This document shows positions 11,361-22,885 of a DNA stretch of 64,000 nt, one piece after another; position 1 is the first letter of the stretch; every line of letters starts with the position of its first letter. The stretch spans positions 1-64,000 of the forward strand of contig JAECYW010000008.1 in the NCBI GenBank assembly GCA_023014335.1. Direction: 5' to 3'. Source of the stretch: Galerina marginata (Eukaryota; Basidiomycota; Agaricomycetes; Agaricales; Galerinaceae). The notes below the pieces were generated by a model. The model worked only from the letters and a program-made list of their open reading frames with translations. It did not search any database and was not told the origin of the DNA. The translations under genes and the position numbers were made by a program.

Positions 11361-12460
11361 TTAAGGCTCCTCATGTGAATATGAGTGACCTAAAGGCAGA
11401 TGAGCTGTCTGAAGAAGTATATTAGGCTCTTAGACTTACCGACGCCTCCCATTCATCGTCGTCAGCATTCCCAGCTCCCGCGTTCATTTTCTCCAACCCT
11501 ACCTTGAATTTAATTGCGTCATTGTGCAACATTCTGCACTAGTGCAACAAGTTTAAGTTTTTAGAGCTTGGGAAGCAAGAAGGAATATTAACTTACAACG
11601 TTCTCCACTCTAGAAAATTAGCACGCCACATTAGCGTCGGGTATAGGGGAAAAAATCCAGAAAATACAAACTCGCGGATCTCCCCTTCAAAGTTTTGGAT
11701 ATCCACGTCGAGTTTTTCAAGTTGCCCCTTGACATTAACAATTTGACTGGGAATAATATCCTGCAGCTTCTTCTGGAATGCGACGACATTTTGACGGAGC
11801 CTCATGGACCCATCGGCGCAGTCGGTTATGATCTTGACAAATATTTCGAGTGTCTACAGAACATGTCAGGCTACTGCATGGTTGTTGAAATAAAATGAAA
11901 CGAACAGGAATGTATTCGTTGATCTTGATTTCTTTCTTTTCAGCTGAAGCGTCTAATTCCACGTAGGGCAAAATCACATCCAAAAGATCTGCGTAGAACA
12001 GTTAAATGACGGTTCAAAAATATTCCGTGATGACCAACTTTGAATTTTAAAATTAAGCGCGATGGCGACTCGTTGAGAATTGTTCATGATGGCTACGTAT
12101 TCCTGATATCAAACGGGACGAGCAGTCAGTTATAATCAGCAATTGGAAGCGTTTCAAACAACTTACCTCATGCAGTGACTTCCATTCCGGGGCTAACCTG
12201 ATCACTTGGCCCCTCCCGTCGAGGACAATGTTAAAACCGTCCAATATTTCGGCACATGCATGGACCTTTGCGAAGTCGGCCTCCATCGCCACTCCACGCT
12301 TTCCCATCGTCTCAAGCGACTTATAGATGTCTTTACGGACGGGCGAGTCATTCAGCTGATTTGAAATGATGTCGTGGACCTCCTTCAGGTGCCTTTCCCT
12401 AATCTCGCTTTCCGTGAGAAGCGCCGAAGCATTGACCGGTGGAAGTGTCGCAGTGCTCAT
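11361..12460 (-). CDS. predicted all-helical cytosolic protein, unknown function
   Basis: Seven exons splice cleanly: 12460-12167, 12102-12039, 11988-11906, 11853-11668, 11607-11597, 11533-11440 and 11408-11361. They total 780 bases, or 259 residues, starting MSTATLPPVN. Donors include GTAAGT and acceptors CAG/TAG, and every phase agrees. Exon 5 is only 11 bases. The protein has no signal peptide or clear membrane span. It is rich in amphipathic helices, for example residues around LRQNVVAFQKKLQDIIPSQ and VKGQLEKLDVDIQNFEGEI, which look like coiled coil. I do not recognise the family. Long helical hairpins of this sort occur in structural and in membrane-active proteins, but nothing decides between them. 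The last exon is the least certain. Confidence 0.75.
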
Positions 12461-15048
12461 CGTGATTGTGGAGTTAAATCAAACTGGTGTTGTGAACGGA
12501 GGAGAAGAAAGATTGTCCTGGTAGATTTGAAGTAAACGACCACGATTATAAGCAGGGGCTGACCAAAATGAGAGGATTAATGTTAACAGCCACCAGAACG
12601 ACTTGAAAATGGTCCCCCGCAGAATTGAAAGGGCACTGGGATTTATTGTCGTCCACGATGCAAAATACTGACAAAGGATTGCCACCTCGTATTGACCCTT
12701 CAAGTTGTAGACATAATGACATTCTTGTTCCTGCTCCACGGAAGTACGGCATGATAGAACTCACGAAGAGCTGCCAACGGGAAGCTCGTGCCCGTAAATG
12801 ATACAATTGTAGATGAAGATGAACATGGTCAACGTCAATTAATAACGTCATAGACCTCGAAGCGACTAGTTGAATGCAAGGTACAATACCAAATTCAGAT
12901 TATGCCATGCCCATTAAGCAAGCTGCCAGCCTTAAATTATAGGAATTGCTTTTGTAAACTGAAGTGTTAAGTAAGGGATGAGCACTCAAGTCATTCGCTA
13001 CCTAGTAATTGGCATGCAAGCGAGATGTGATAAAGAAAATGCAGTTTGTACGTCGCAAGAATAATTTGTATTGACTTTCAGCATAATGCTACACGACGAG
13101 GTATGCAATAGATCATTAACTATGATAATCGACAGATGAAGCGGAGTTGAACTATTGGTCGTCGGTTCATTCGCCACAGTTCGTGTTAAAAACAAAATAC
13201 TTGCTTGATACGCGGCACCGGCCCCAGCAGCGAGCTCAGCAGTGGTAAGATCTCTTCTCATCCTCCTCTTCAACGCTCGTTCTTGCTCATTGGTGTATAC
13301 TCCACCCGAGACCCCAAGCACCAATTCCCCATCCCCCCATCAATATCGATCTACCAGCAGCAAGCGCGCTTCTTTTCCTCAACCCGGCTCTCCTTCCAAC
13401 GGCACCTCCTCACTTCCATCCTCCTACCGTGCATTGAATCCCAGGCTTAAAAAACAAAGGCGTGGTTCTCGAGCTTGGCAATCGCTTTATGGAGGTGGAT
13501 AGTCCGCGGCGCGCGGAAGAACAACAGGTTGAAGTTCAAGGAAATAAAGGCCTCGAGAGAGGAACTGCGAGAACCTGATGTCAAAAAATAGGCGCATATG
13601 AGGAGGCGTTCAACAGTGTCAAAAAAAATCTCTGGCTTGGCGCGTTTAGACGATGCCAGCGCCGAGCGACGTGGTAGCCAGCGGCAGAGGTAATGCTGGC
13701 GAGCTGGCAACTAGTCTCAGAAGTTTGAAGAATAACGGCGGTTTTGAATGCCTTTGAGTCAAGCTCGCTCGCTAGCAAGGTCCTGAAATGCCCTGGAGAA
13801 ACTAGTGGTAGACCATTTCATGCAGCAAAAAAGTCCTTGGTCAGGATTACTAGTGATCGAGATGGCATATGAAGAAAGGTCTGACAGAGAGACCAGGACA
13901 TAGAGTACAGGTACATGGAGCCGTCGAACGAGAACGACGCAGAGCCTACGCATTGGCGGGGTCATCACAACCAGGCATTTCAGTGCATATTCTTTGCGGT
14001 GAAGTAGGTCACGAGCGGTGAAGGAGGTCGGGTATTTCTGCACGGCGGAGAAGACGAATAAAAGTAAGAAATACTAACAACGAAAGACTTACAAGGAGCT
14101 AAGTTAGGCGAAGATAACTCGATGGAATCGACCATTCGAAATCGTTGGTCAACGTTAAGCGCAGTGGTTGTCCGAAAGACGTTCAGTTCAACAGTTCTAT
14201 GAGGCGCCGACGGCAGCAGACAGAACTTCCACGAGGGGTGGGCGCAGTATTCCAGCAGTCATCGTCGAGCCAAAGTAGAAGGGCAGCAGAAGCGATTTCG
14301 GAGCAACATCGGTCCAGGCTGTAGTGAGAGACATGGCTTAACAGCGCTGGTGCGCCCAAAGTCGTTTGGAAATCTTGGGATGGAAGTCGTTGGCAGGGAT
14401 TCCGCTGGAAGTTTCTTGACAGCCACATGATTTTCGAACATAGGAGAGGCACGTGATTATAATATCCGCGCGACGCGTCGCATTGTCGCCTTCCGTAATC
14501 GGAACAATCAGTATCCACGAGTGAATATTAAAACCTGGAAGGCAGTAGAAACGGAAAATATGTAGCACTCTTAATCCTATGTACGTAAAGCTACTTAAAA
14601 TCCACCATAGTAAGCCTTGCCCATTTTTTCTAGCTGTTCCAAGTCCCTACTCAATGCATCCGACGCCTGCATTGATTAAATAATGATAAACCAGAGCTTT
14701 CCGTCTACGGAAAATAATAACAACGACTCGGCGTTACATAACAAAGGCGATAGACAAGACTCGGAGGAAGCGTACATGTCGGGAAATTGGACACGATCTT
14801 AAGTTTACAATGGTTAAGGACGTCGATACTAAAACGAGCGCATGCTGTGTACTGACTGAGAAATTCCGAGGGAATGTAGTCTATATGGACCACCCCTAAT
14901 TTCACAGTAAGGCTGGCGGTAATTCCTTAAACTTCTACAAACGAATTCATGACATTTATCACGGTCTACTTTGTACATTGTGAGAACACGACCACCGACA
15001 GCCGCAGCTGTTTATGGTGCTTGAATAATAATGCTGGAGACACTCAAA
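12461..15048. other. intergenic, no supported gene
   Basis: Several short overlapping frames exist on both strands (12479-12851, 12998-13502, 13447-13778, 13759-14043, 14183-14568). None has a recognisable domain or a coherent exon chain. The stretch 13205-13450 is the most gene-like: a purine/pyrimidine-biased segment readable on the minus strand from VLGVSGGVYTNEQERALKRR. I could not join it to neighbouring exons. Confidence 0.4.
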
Positions 15049-15603
15049 TTATTCAGAGACGACAAAGGAATCAAACGACTTGATAGCTGCAGGGACATTA
15101 AATACGCCAAAACCTGTTCAAAGAAAAAGTGAGCGAGTAGAAAATTAAGATTCGAATTCACACTGACCTTTGGCAACTGAAGGCGAGTACCACCGAAGAA
15201 CCGAACCCTCTTCGACGTGGAGGACGGCACCAGCACTTAATACGGTTGTCTTCCCAGGCTTTGCAGTGTCCTCGTACTGGATTTCGCCTAAGTCGTTCAT
15301 TCAATCAAGTCAATACGACGAACGATATGGCGATATGTATGCACCTTCTATGATGTAGTAGACCCCTGGGCCGGGATACTTGAGGGTGGCCACGTCCCCT
15401 TTTTCGAGAGTAAACACGGCGGGAAGCAGGTAGTTTTCAGTGTGGGTCGGGTGGTGCTCGATCTCGGGATGAATGGTTCCTTTGGGGAACAGCTCATAAG
15501 GAGTACCCAGGTAGTGCTCGCTCGGGATATGCTATTGATAAAGTCGTAGTGTCGCAATGTGTTTCGAATACATTCGTACTCTTAGAAAACGCACCTTGGG
15601 CAT
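15049..15603 (-). CDS. small single-domain cupin (RmlC-like) protein
   Basis: Four exons, 15603-15595, 15531-15345, 15287-15168 and 15113-15049, give 381 bases and 126 residues (MPKHIPSEHY...). The first exon codes only Met-Pro-Lys before a GTGCGT donor. The body is a beta-rich single cupin: TLEKGDVATLKYPGPGVYYI, then EGEIQYED, and a Gly/Ala turn LSAGAVLHVEEGS, followed by a hydrophobic strand WYSPSVAKGFGVFNVP. It resembles EutQ-like cupins widespread in basidiomycetes. The histidines expected for a classical metal site are mostly absent from motif 1, so enzymatic activity is uncertain. A TATAAAAG box lies at 15674-15667, about 65 bases before the ATG. No signal peptide is seen. Confidence 0.85.
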
Positions 15604-15666
15604 TGTGTTTGAAGGAACTGGGAGCGACTGATGCTAGTACGATGGCTACTATCGCCAAATTCCTGC

Positions 15667-15674
15667 CTTTTATA
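15667..15674 (-). promoter_or_regulatory. TATA box of the cupin gene
   Basis: TATAAAAG on the minus strand, about 65 bases upstream of the cupin ATG at 15603, is a good match to the TATA consensus and is suitably placed for a short 5' leader. Confidence 0.55.
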
Positions 15675-16074
15675 GATCTCCAACGAGTTTGATAAAATTC
15701 TATACTGGATCTAATCGGGGTGAATAGTCTAGCCGCAAGTGCAGTCTCTTCCATTTCAATCTATCTCGTTCGACAGCTTTCACTTCTATCACACAATCGC
15801 ATTTCAAGACGACAGGTGATTTCCGACGACTCGAAATAGCCCTATTTTGGCCGGTGGGTGAGTAAATCGGTGAGGTTCCTTCATTAATGATCAATAGATT
15901 GCGCAAAGTTAATATCGCAATAAAGTGCACCGATGCAAACTTACGCCGTTGGTCCAAGTAAACAGGCAGGATCTACCTCACTCATGCAAATTTATTAAAA
16001 GCCGGAGCGTCATGGGAGTATATCGGTTGGAGACGCTTCCACGTTCATTTTAATTCGGCTCACCATTCAACCAA

Positions 16075-16475
16075 TCAAGCTTCAAGGGCTACTTGCCCAG
16101 GAATGCGATTTGACTTGATTTTTCCTCCGCGTTGTGTCCGCTCCCTCTTTTCTTCTATGGCCATTTGACTGGCTTCATCGTACTTGAATTTGTATTGTAA
16201 CAATCGCCCAGCCATCACGACCGTCGCCATAATCCCAATAATTCCTTGATTCTAATTTCTGTGCAGGTCAAAGTCAGCTGCTGTCTCATCCTATCGCAAT
16301 CAGAAAGATGAACAATGCAATCCTATTAACCTGGAAGCACACGGACGAACGCCACAGCACCTTGAACCCATCTGGCGTATGTCTTCCTGATAGATGCAAA
16401 CGTGACATCCACGGGTACCCCAGGATCATGAAGTAAGTTTCCGAAATGATTGCCATGTTCATGTGAGAGATTCAT
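16075..16475 (-). CDS. small protein with one membrane helix, unknown function
   Basis: Two exons are proposed. The first is 16475-16347, starting MNLSHEHGNH and including the stretch DPGVPVDVTFASIRKTYARW. The second is 16251-16075, starting NQGIIGIMATVVMAG and ending GKIKSNRIPGQVALEA. Together they give about 101 residues. The second exon has one strongly hydrophobic segment (GIIGIMATVVMAG) followed by a basic and acidic tail with KRERTQRGGKIK, suggesting a tail facing the cytosol or a mitochondrial matrix. The donor used (GTCCGT after GCG TTC) is weak; a better GTTAAT donor 16 bases downstream is in the wrong phase for the acceptor, so the junction is uncertain. More upstream exons may exist. 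I do not recognise the family. Confidence 0.5.
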
Positions 16476-16769
16476 GACTCCCAGTACTGAACATGCCTTT
16501 CATAAGTTTGGGAAAGTAATTCGAGACCCATGACGTGCCAGTGGACCTGAACGCACCGCTTTCCACTTTACCCGAATTATGGTTCTCTTGTCTTGCGCCG
16601 TGTCTATACGAAGCGTAAGTAATGACAAACAGATTGTCAAGGGCAAGTTAGGATGTTTGTTACAGATGCGACGATGGCTAAATGGAATAAGGTATGTTAG
16701 CGAAAGAAGGACTGCTGAAGGGAGGTGATTAAAAATACACTTGTTGCCTGTATCGCTTACTTGAATTTC

Positions 16770-17342
16770 CGAGCCGAATTTAGCTACTCTCCCGCGACCG
16801 CCATACCATAGACTTTTCTCAAAGGTAAGTGTACAGACATGGATTAATTCTGCACAGATTTAGAATCAAAAAAGGGCAGCTTTTCGGATTCAAGTAGTCC
16901 TGGTCAGGGGAGTGTAATAAAAAGTTAGCTACAGAACATAGTGTAAGGTATTGAACGGAATACAAATGCAAGGCAAATGGCGTGGCTTGAAACCAGAATA
17001 GCGTCGACGAAGAGACTTTTCCTGACAGAAAGTGATTCAGGGAATTTACAAATTGTGTGTAGTCGATTTATTCAGCCGACTGTACATTATTACTCAACAA
17101 ATCATCTGAGAAAAAGCGGCTCATGACTCAGATTACAACGAAGAGTTCCCGAGCCGAAAGTGACTTTTCCTTTGAATATCGTACCTTAAATTATTGTATG
17201 AAAGATGGAAAATCAAGTGTTCTTGGTCGGAGGAGTGCAATAAAATTTTGATTACAGGAATAGTCTAGGGGATAAAAATGCAAGCCGAATGCGTGGATCG
17301 AAATCAGAACAGGCGACGACGAAGAGACTTTTCTTGACTCGA
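16770..17342. repeat. diverged direct duplication (two copies)
   Basis: The copies are about 16770-17027 and 17151-17342, both starting CGAGCCGAA and ending with CGACGAAGAGACTTTTC followed by TTGACTC or CTGACAG. Shared blocks include a TAATAAAA/CAATAAAA stretch, AATGCAAG, and the closing CGACGAAGAGACTTTT. The copies differ by many substitutions and an internal indel, so the event is old. No coding potential is evident. Confidence 0.6.
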
Positions 17343-17396
17343 ATTGTCATCATTACCATCGTTGGAGTAAGTCCCTGAAGTTGAGACATTTGGTGT

Positions 17397-18460
17397 TCAT
17401 CCTAACAAAGGCCTGTTTACCGAGGTGCAAATTTGAAGGAGAAATAACTTACGCATATACGATATACTTATACTCCTGCGAGGTCTTAAGTCGCTCCAAG
17501 TCTTCCATTGTGGGTCGTCTTTCTTCCGGAAGTTCAGGACTACTTTTAATATTAGCAATCGCTCTAGACTTTGGTCCGACAAAAATGTACCATATAACCC
17601 CGCTATTGCTACTAAAATCGGGATCTTCAAGATTACGAACAGCCTCGTATTTAGGCCAGGCATTGTGGACCCAATAATTTTTCAGCAGATTGGGAGCCAA
17701 CTTATTATTGAATACGTCCTTAGAGAGCTTTCGGGGAGGTTAGATGGGGAAGAGATCAAAACTTAGGACATACCTCTACCCAATTTATATTCCCGTGATT
17801 TTTCCAATAACGATCGTCTGTTAAGATTCTCGCCAGGAGAGTTTTGTCATACTGGGTCAGCATCGAGTCGGCTGCTAAGTGTTTAGGGACCACACGTAGA
17901 AGAGCGTTAAAATCTTCTGCAGATCGCTCCAAGCCTTGTTGAGTCCTCAGCTGATAAGCAGGGAAATCGTCCAGAAGCCCGAGAAAAATCTCCCTAAGCA
18001 TTTGGTCCTGAGCGCCATTTTTACCTCTATCTAAAAAACGGAACCATGGATCGGGTCTCGCTAAATGAACCCAACTTATTAGACGTAAAAAGATGAGAGG
18101 CTACTACTCACCCTTTCTTCCGTACTTTTCTGGCTTATCCCCCCTTTTATGCATCATCTCCAGAATACCCTTATCCAGTTGTTTCCCGCTGCCCGTAGGC
18201 CCATCGTTGTATGCTACGCTATATTGAGAGAACTGAGATCATGAAAAAGGATAAAAACGTGGAAGCAATGCTCACGCGAACGTTGGGTTCCATGGTGCGA
18301 ACTCTTCCTCAACTGAGCCTTCGGAATCGCCTAACTGCAATGCCCAGCAAGGCACAAGTGATCCCGGCCGGTACATTGGGTCGGGAGAGACGACGAGGTA
18401 GCTCTTTCCACGAGTGAGTGGCCTTAGGCGAGGAAGATTTCTTGCAAAGACGTAGAACAT
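17397..18460 (-). CDS. hypothetical protein (five-exon gene)
   Basis: Exons 18460-18276, 18218-18112, 18060-17774, 17727-17453 and 17412-17397 keep one frame, 870 bases and 289 residues from Met at 18460. The frame is open further upstream (about 18540), so the true start may be earlier, in another exon. The protein is hydrophilic with no signal peptide. It contains a DDFPAYQLRTQQGLERS helix region and WKNHGNINWVEVL. The segment YNDGPTGSGKQL looks like a P-loop but has Gln where Ser/Thr should be and no Walker B nearby. I do not recognise the family. The intron phases and GTGAGT, GTATGT and GTAAGT donors make the gene itself fairly convincing. Confidence 0.65.
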
Positions 18461-19703
18461 TGGCACGGTTGAGGTCTCGGAGTTGTATTGCGAAGAAAAA
18501 AACGAGACTTCTCCAACGTCCGCCTGGCGCCACGCCTCGGAATCATGTGAGCTGGGTGATTATGTAAAAAATGAGCGCCTTCTTCTACCTTCACTCTCTA
18601 GGCGCTAAGGATAATAGTGGACGCAGAAATCAGACCCAGCCATGCCCTAATCGAGTCGCGACGAAAAACGGAACAAAGAGACTGGCGGAAGCTGTTCCCA
18701 TGTCTTAGCGCAAGACAAGGCCAAAGATGCGAGGAAACGAAAGAACATAAGGTCCGTAGTCGCACGCAGCCTACAGTAGTTGAGCTCTTCTGAGTCTTCA
18801 ATGAATAAAGGTGCAGTTAGTAACGGGAAGAAAGTCGCAGGAGACTGATCATCGTCATCCGAATTTCAGCTCAGGGTCCGTGCGAACTCCGGGCGAAAAC
18901 TTCGTTCCCTGATTCCGGTCGACGTTGCCGTCCTGCTCTTTCTGCCTCATATGGTGGCATTCTGTAGGCCAAACTCTGTGCCAGATTCACAAGGACAAAG
19001 TGTATTCATTCCCAATTAATTCCACTCTCGCTGAACGTTTTGCCTTCATACCACGGCGAGAACTAACCTGCTTTTACTAATCGCCCTTAGAAACTGACAT
19101 CTTGTAAGTGAGCTCTCCCTTTTTTCCTTCTTTGTCCCTATATTTGGCTAATAAAATTTTGGACGGTACTCAGCGTCGATGGTAGCTCGATTTTTCATCA
19201 ACACGACCGTTTTGGTAGGTTCAGTCGACGGTGTGGTTGCGGTGCAGACCATCATCTCGAACCTACTAGTCGGCGGCAGGAGTCAAGCCAAAAATCCGCA
19301 CATCTGTGTGAGCGTACTAAGAATTGGACTCGGCTCGAGTATTGACTAGTTGAGTCGCGGTAGATATTAGTTCTATATCGTGATCTATATTGTGAATACG
19401 ATGACCGTTTTAGCAAGTGGTCGAGGTCATATTCAGATTTGTATGATATTATCTCACACTTTCTTACCATCATTTCTTAGTTCTCTCATTCACGCTCCTA
19501 TCCTCGCACATTTAGGTTCCGTTATTGGGCAATCTCGCTGTACCTAATGTTTACTAATGTACACCTATTAGCATTTGAGTCTAAGAACACTCCGCAGCAT
19601 TTGGCAAGACGGCGTCCAGATAAATTCAATTACTTTGCCTAATATGACTGGTAAACGATTGAAGGATCATCACTGGAACCGTGTCATGTAAGTCGCAGCA
19701 GTA
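18461..19703. other. intergenic, nothing recognised
   Basis: Only short frames (18598-18801 and 19252-19473 on the minus strand) without motifs or splice partners. No repeats were noticed. Confidence 0.4.
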
Positions 19704-20849
19704 TCAAACGCCTCTGCCTGGATTCGACGGACCGACTCCGGTTAAACGACGTTCATTGGGAACAACCGGGTAAGGTTGGGCCGCCAGATCTCCTATCCTA
19801 AAAAACGCTTTATCCATGGCTCCCATCTCGCATATCACTTTGTCTCCTTTGCGATTCCCCAGTTCTTGAAGCCACCGGTCGAGGTGCCTATTGTGACAAT
19901 GTTTGATCCGTTGAACCACCATTGAAAGCGGAGATTGGACATACCGAACGGGGTCTGGAAATTCTCTCCGTGCGTTCCTCGCCAGTTCACGTTTCTGTTT
20001 ACTCTCGGCAACTTCCTCGGGGAGAATAGAATCCACTAAAGCATAAGTCTCGTCTCCCAGGTACTTGAATATCACCACGACTGAAAGGGAATCAGCAAGA
20101 TTGCGACTACTGGCCACGTCGTCTCGGAGGGTCTGCCACATTTCACGTATGCGGGGTTGGAGGGGATATTTCTCCTGGTCAGAAATGTTAATGAACTTGG
20201 ACGCCATGAGTCTCCCGACCATTGGAACGCGGGAGAGTGCCTCCGGCGGGACATTCGGTGAAGCGAGCGCTGTGAGGTGTTCCTCCTTGATGGGACATAG
20301 GAAGAAATTTACGGCGAAAACCCACAATTTGCGATGAGCACTTGAAGATTGCGTGAAATCGTCAATGAAATCCTCTGCGATTGACATCTTAAGGTAGAGC
20401 ATGAACTCCCGATCCGGACCCATTCGCCTAAACCACCTGAGAATAAAGTTACGAGACTTATCGGGCTCGGAACACCGTTGTTTATGATTTGGCCTGCGAA
20501 AGAAATTAGAATTTTGATATCAGGTTTGCCTGGGCTTACCAGTCCTGTTTCTGACACTGAGAAACTTAGGTTAGCGACAAGTTTGTCCCAAAAAACTCAT
20601 TTGATGAATACCTCTTTAGAACAATAACTCCTCGCTCTACACTGGACATAGTACTGCGGCGTTAGGATTTGCAAAACTCTGGCTTAACCATAGACATACC
20701 CTGGCACAAGTAGGATAATCCTTCTTCTCTTTTGGAAATCGATCACAGACAGAGCATCTATGTCCTGTTGTTGGTGGTATTTGGCTCATGAGCAACGAGT
20801 AGACTGCCCGTTGGTAGACAGGGAGATGTGGGTCACGATCGAGAAGCAT
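19704..20849 (-). CDS. MYND-type zinc finger protein
   Basis: Four exons, 20849-20700, 20641-20612, 20556-20540 and 20493-19704, total 987 bases and 328 residues. The first three exons plus the start of the fourth build a complete MYND finger: C32-x2-C35, C48-x2-C51, C57-x3-C61, H69-x3-C73, with the classic YCSKECQKQDWPNHKQRC ending. Acceptor choice at 20642 (TCCAG before TGT) restores the CxxC exactly. MYND fingers bind two zincs and mediate protein-protein contacts. In agaricomycetes many such proteins have an unknown C-terminal body, as here: a charged region around 75-320 with no further recognised domain. It likely acts as an adaptor in nucleus or cytosol. Exon 3 is only 17 bases. Confidence 0.88.
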
Positions 20850-22349
20850 TGGGCAGATACGATTGCGATGCTATTAATTGCGGTTTTTAGCTTGATTGCG
20901 TTAGTGGAACGTTAGAGTGGTCGTGCGATGAGGTGGTGGGGAGGACGTTGGGGCGAAAAATCGAGACCAGCACTCTGTATTATTGTATTATGCGTGTGTA
21001 CTTTTCTTATCGGATCTGGTAGTAGTAGTAGTTTACACGGCGCGGTCCATGTTGAGTCCAAGGAATGAACGCCGGTTTTCCGAGAGTCTTATAAGCATGT
21101 GGGCGAGCTGAAGGATCTCCCATTTGAATTAAAAATAGTACGGCTGGGCGCTGCGGCTGGGTCCTGTGATTCACTGCAAACTCGAGCAAAGGATATTCGC
21201 GCCATACGATGGGTTTCAATAATGAGTGGCTACGGAAGCATCGAACAGAAGGAGAACTTAATGTACGATTAGAACGCATGAGGCCAATGTTCTGCAAGTG
21301 AATCTGGGGCGACGAGGACAATTTTTTCAATGTTGTGAAACTGCTAGATCTGTATACATTGTATTAGAGGGACGAGAAACTTGGAAAGAAGATAGAAGAT
21401 CGGCTTACGGGGGACTAAGCTCGCATTCTCCCAAACGACGACGTCGAGATGAGGCCGGTGAGAATGTTCCATTGTTTTATCAACATATTACTTCGATGTC
21501 AACATACCGGGAAGGCTAAAGGTTCGAAAAGGGGATTTAAAGTATGATTCAATGTGGTGCTAGACTTGAGTGCACTCCGTGTCACAGCCAGGATAAGAAA
21601 TACGCAGTATGGCCGTGGCGTTCTAGCTTCCCTTGACCTGCGGGTGAATGTTATTACTCGAAAAACGGATAAAGAGCAGTATACGAACGATAGTGATATC
21701 CACTGCCTAAAGAGCGTGAGTCAAAATAGAGGTCAGACCTCCATTTGCCTCACCTTCCTCTTCCTCACCGCCAACGTCAATGTCAAGAGCGTCATTCATC
21801 CCACCAGCCCAGCTTCAGGGATCCTTCTTCCCATCCCCACCACCACTTCTCCTCAGTGTCCGCAGTCGACGAACACATCTCCATTCGTTCTGCTCATCAA
21901 CGGCTTTCCAAGTACTAAGACTTTTTTTGCTCCTGAACCCGTCGGCCTCACAGCGGCAGCCGTGTAGTTAGAGGACGAATAACACGAGATTAACACCTCG
22001 TCGAGACAGCGACGGCCAAAGTTAAAGTTTCCCGTGCTTGCTATGCTGCTAACGAGAAGCAGGTGGACGGATCTCGCGAGTTTGTGCACAAGTAAGAGTA
22101 CCAGAGCTCGAGCTGGTGCCTAAGCAAAGGTTTCGTCGGGACGCCAGAAGAACGAGATAAAGATAAAAAAAAGGCGAGAGAGTATACGAGGAACCACAGT
22201 AAAGGCACAGACGAGAAAGGCAGAAAGTCGAACTTTAAGCAGGCTGCCGAGAAGGACAACGTGAAACAGAAAAGCCTGGAAATTATGAGAGACCGAGGAG
22301 AATAAAAAATTGAGCAGCAGAAACGAGCGGAAGAACGAAGAAAGAGTGT

Positions 22350-22885
22350 GGAGAGAGCATAATCGAATTCAGCTGATGCGAAGAAGACATAGGTACGAAG
22401 CAGAAAGAGCGGGAGACGCAGAGAGTGATAAAACGCGAGAGGAAATGTCGACCTAAGAGCCATTAGAAGATCGAAGAAGCAAAGATAGGAACAAGAAATA
22501 AAACCCACGAACGAGAATCGCTTGCAGGTTTTCGTGTAGGTGTTTCTGTCATCGGTGTCGATATGAGCGGCGGTGGATATGCCTGGTTGCCAAGTTGCGG
22601 GTTCGTATAGCCTGTGAGTGTGGAGAGAGCATAATAGATTTTAGCGGAAGACGATGTGAGGAAGATACAACTACCAAGAAGAAAGGAGTGGAGTACGCAG
22701 AGAATGATAAAGCGAGACGAATATCGACCTAAGAGCGAATCGACGATCGAAGAAGCAAATAAGATAGGAAAAAGAAAGAAAACTCACGAACTAGAATGGT
22801 CTGTAGATTTTCGTGTAGGTATTCTGTCGGTGGTGTCGATATGAGCGGCGGTGGAGACGCCTAGTTGCGGGGTTGTATAGCCCTG
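22350..22885. repeat. tandem duplication, two units of about 270 bp
   Basis: Unit 1 is about 22350-22615 and unit 2 about 22623-22885. Both contain GAGAGAGCATAAT, GAGAATGATAAA or GAGAGTGATAAA, TCGACCTAAGAGC, GATCGAAGAAGCAAA, TTTTCGTGTAGGT and GGTGTCGATATGAGCGGCGG, in the same order. The copies are roughly 80% identical by eye. No long open frame is shared, so the block looks non-coding or decayed. Confidence 0.8.

Noticed and set aside
13205..13502. Possible plus-strand exons near 13.2-13.5 kb
   Set aside because: Low-complexity Ser/Pro reading without start, stop or splice logic; the minus strand is equally plausible.
18112..18218. P-loop-like GPTGSGKQ in the hypothetical protein
   Set aside because: Gln replaces the required Ser/Thr and no other NTPase motif is present.
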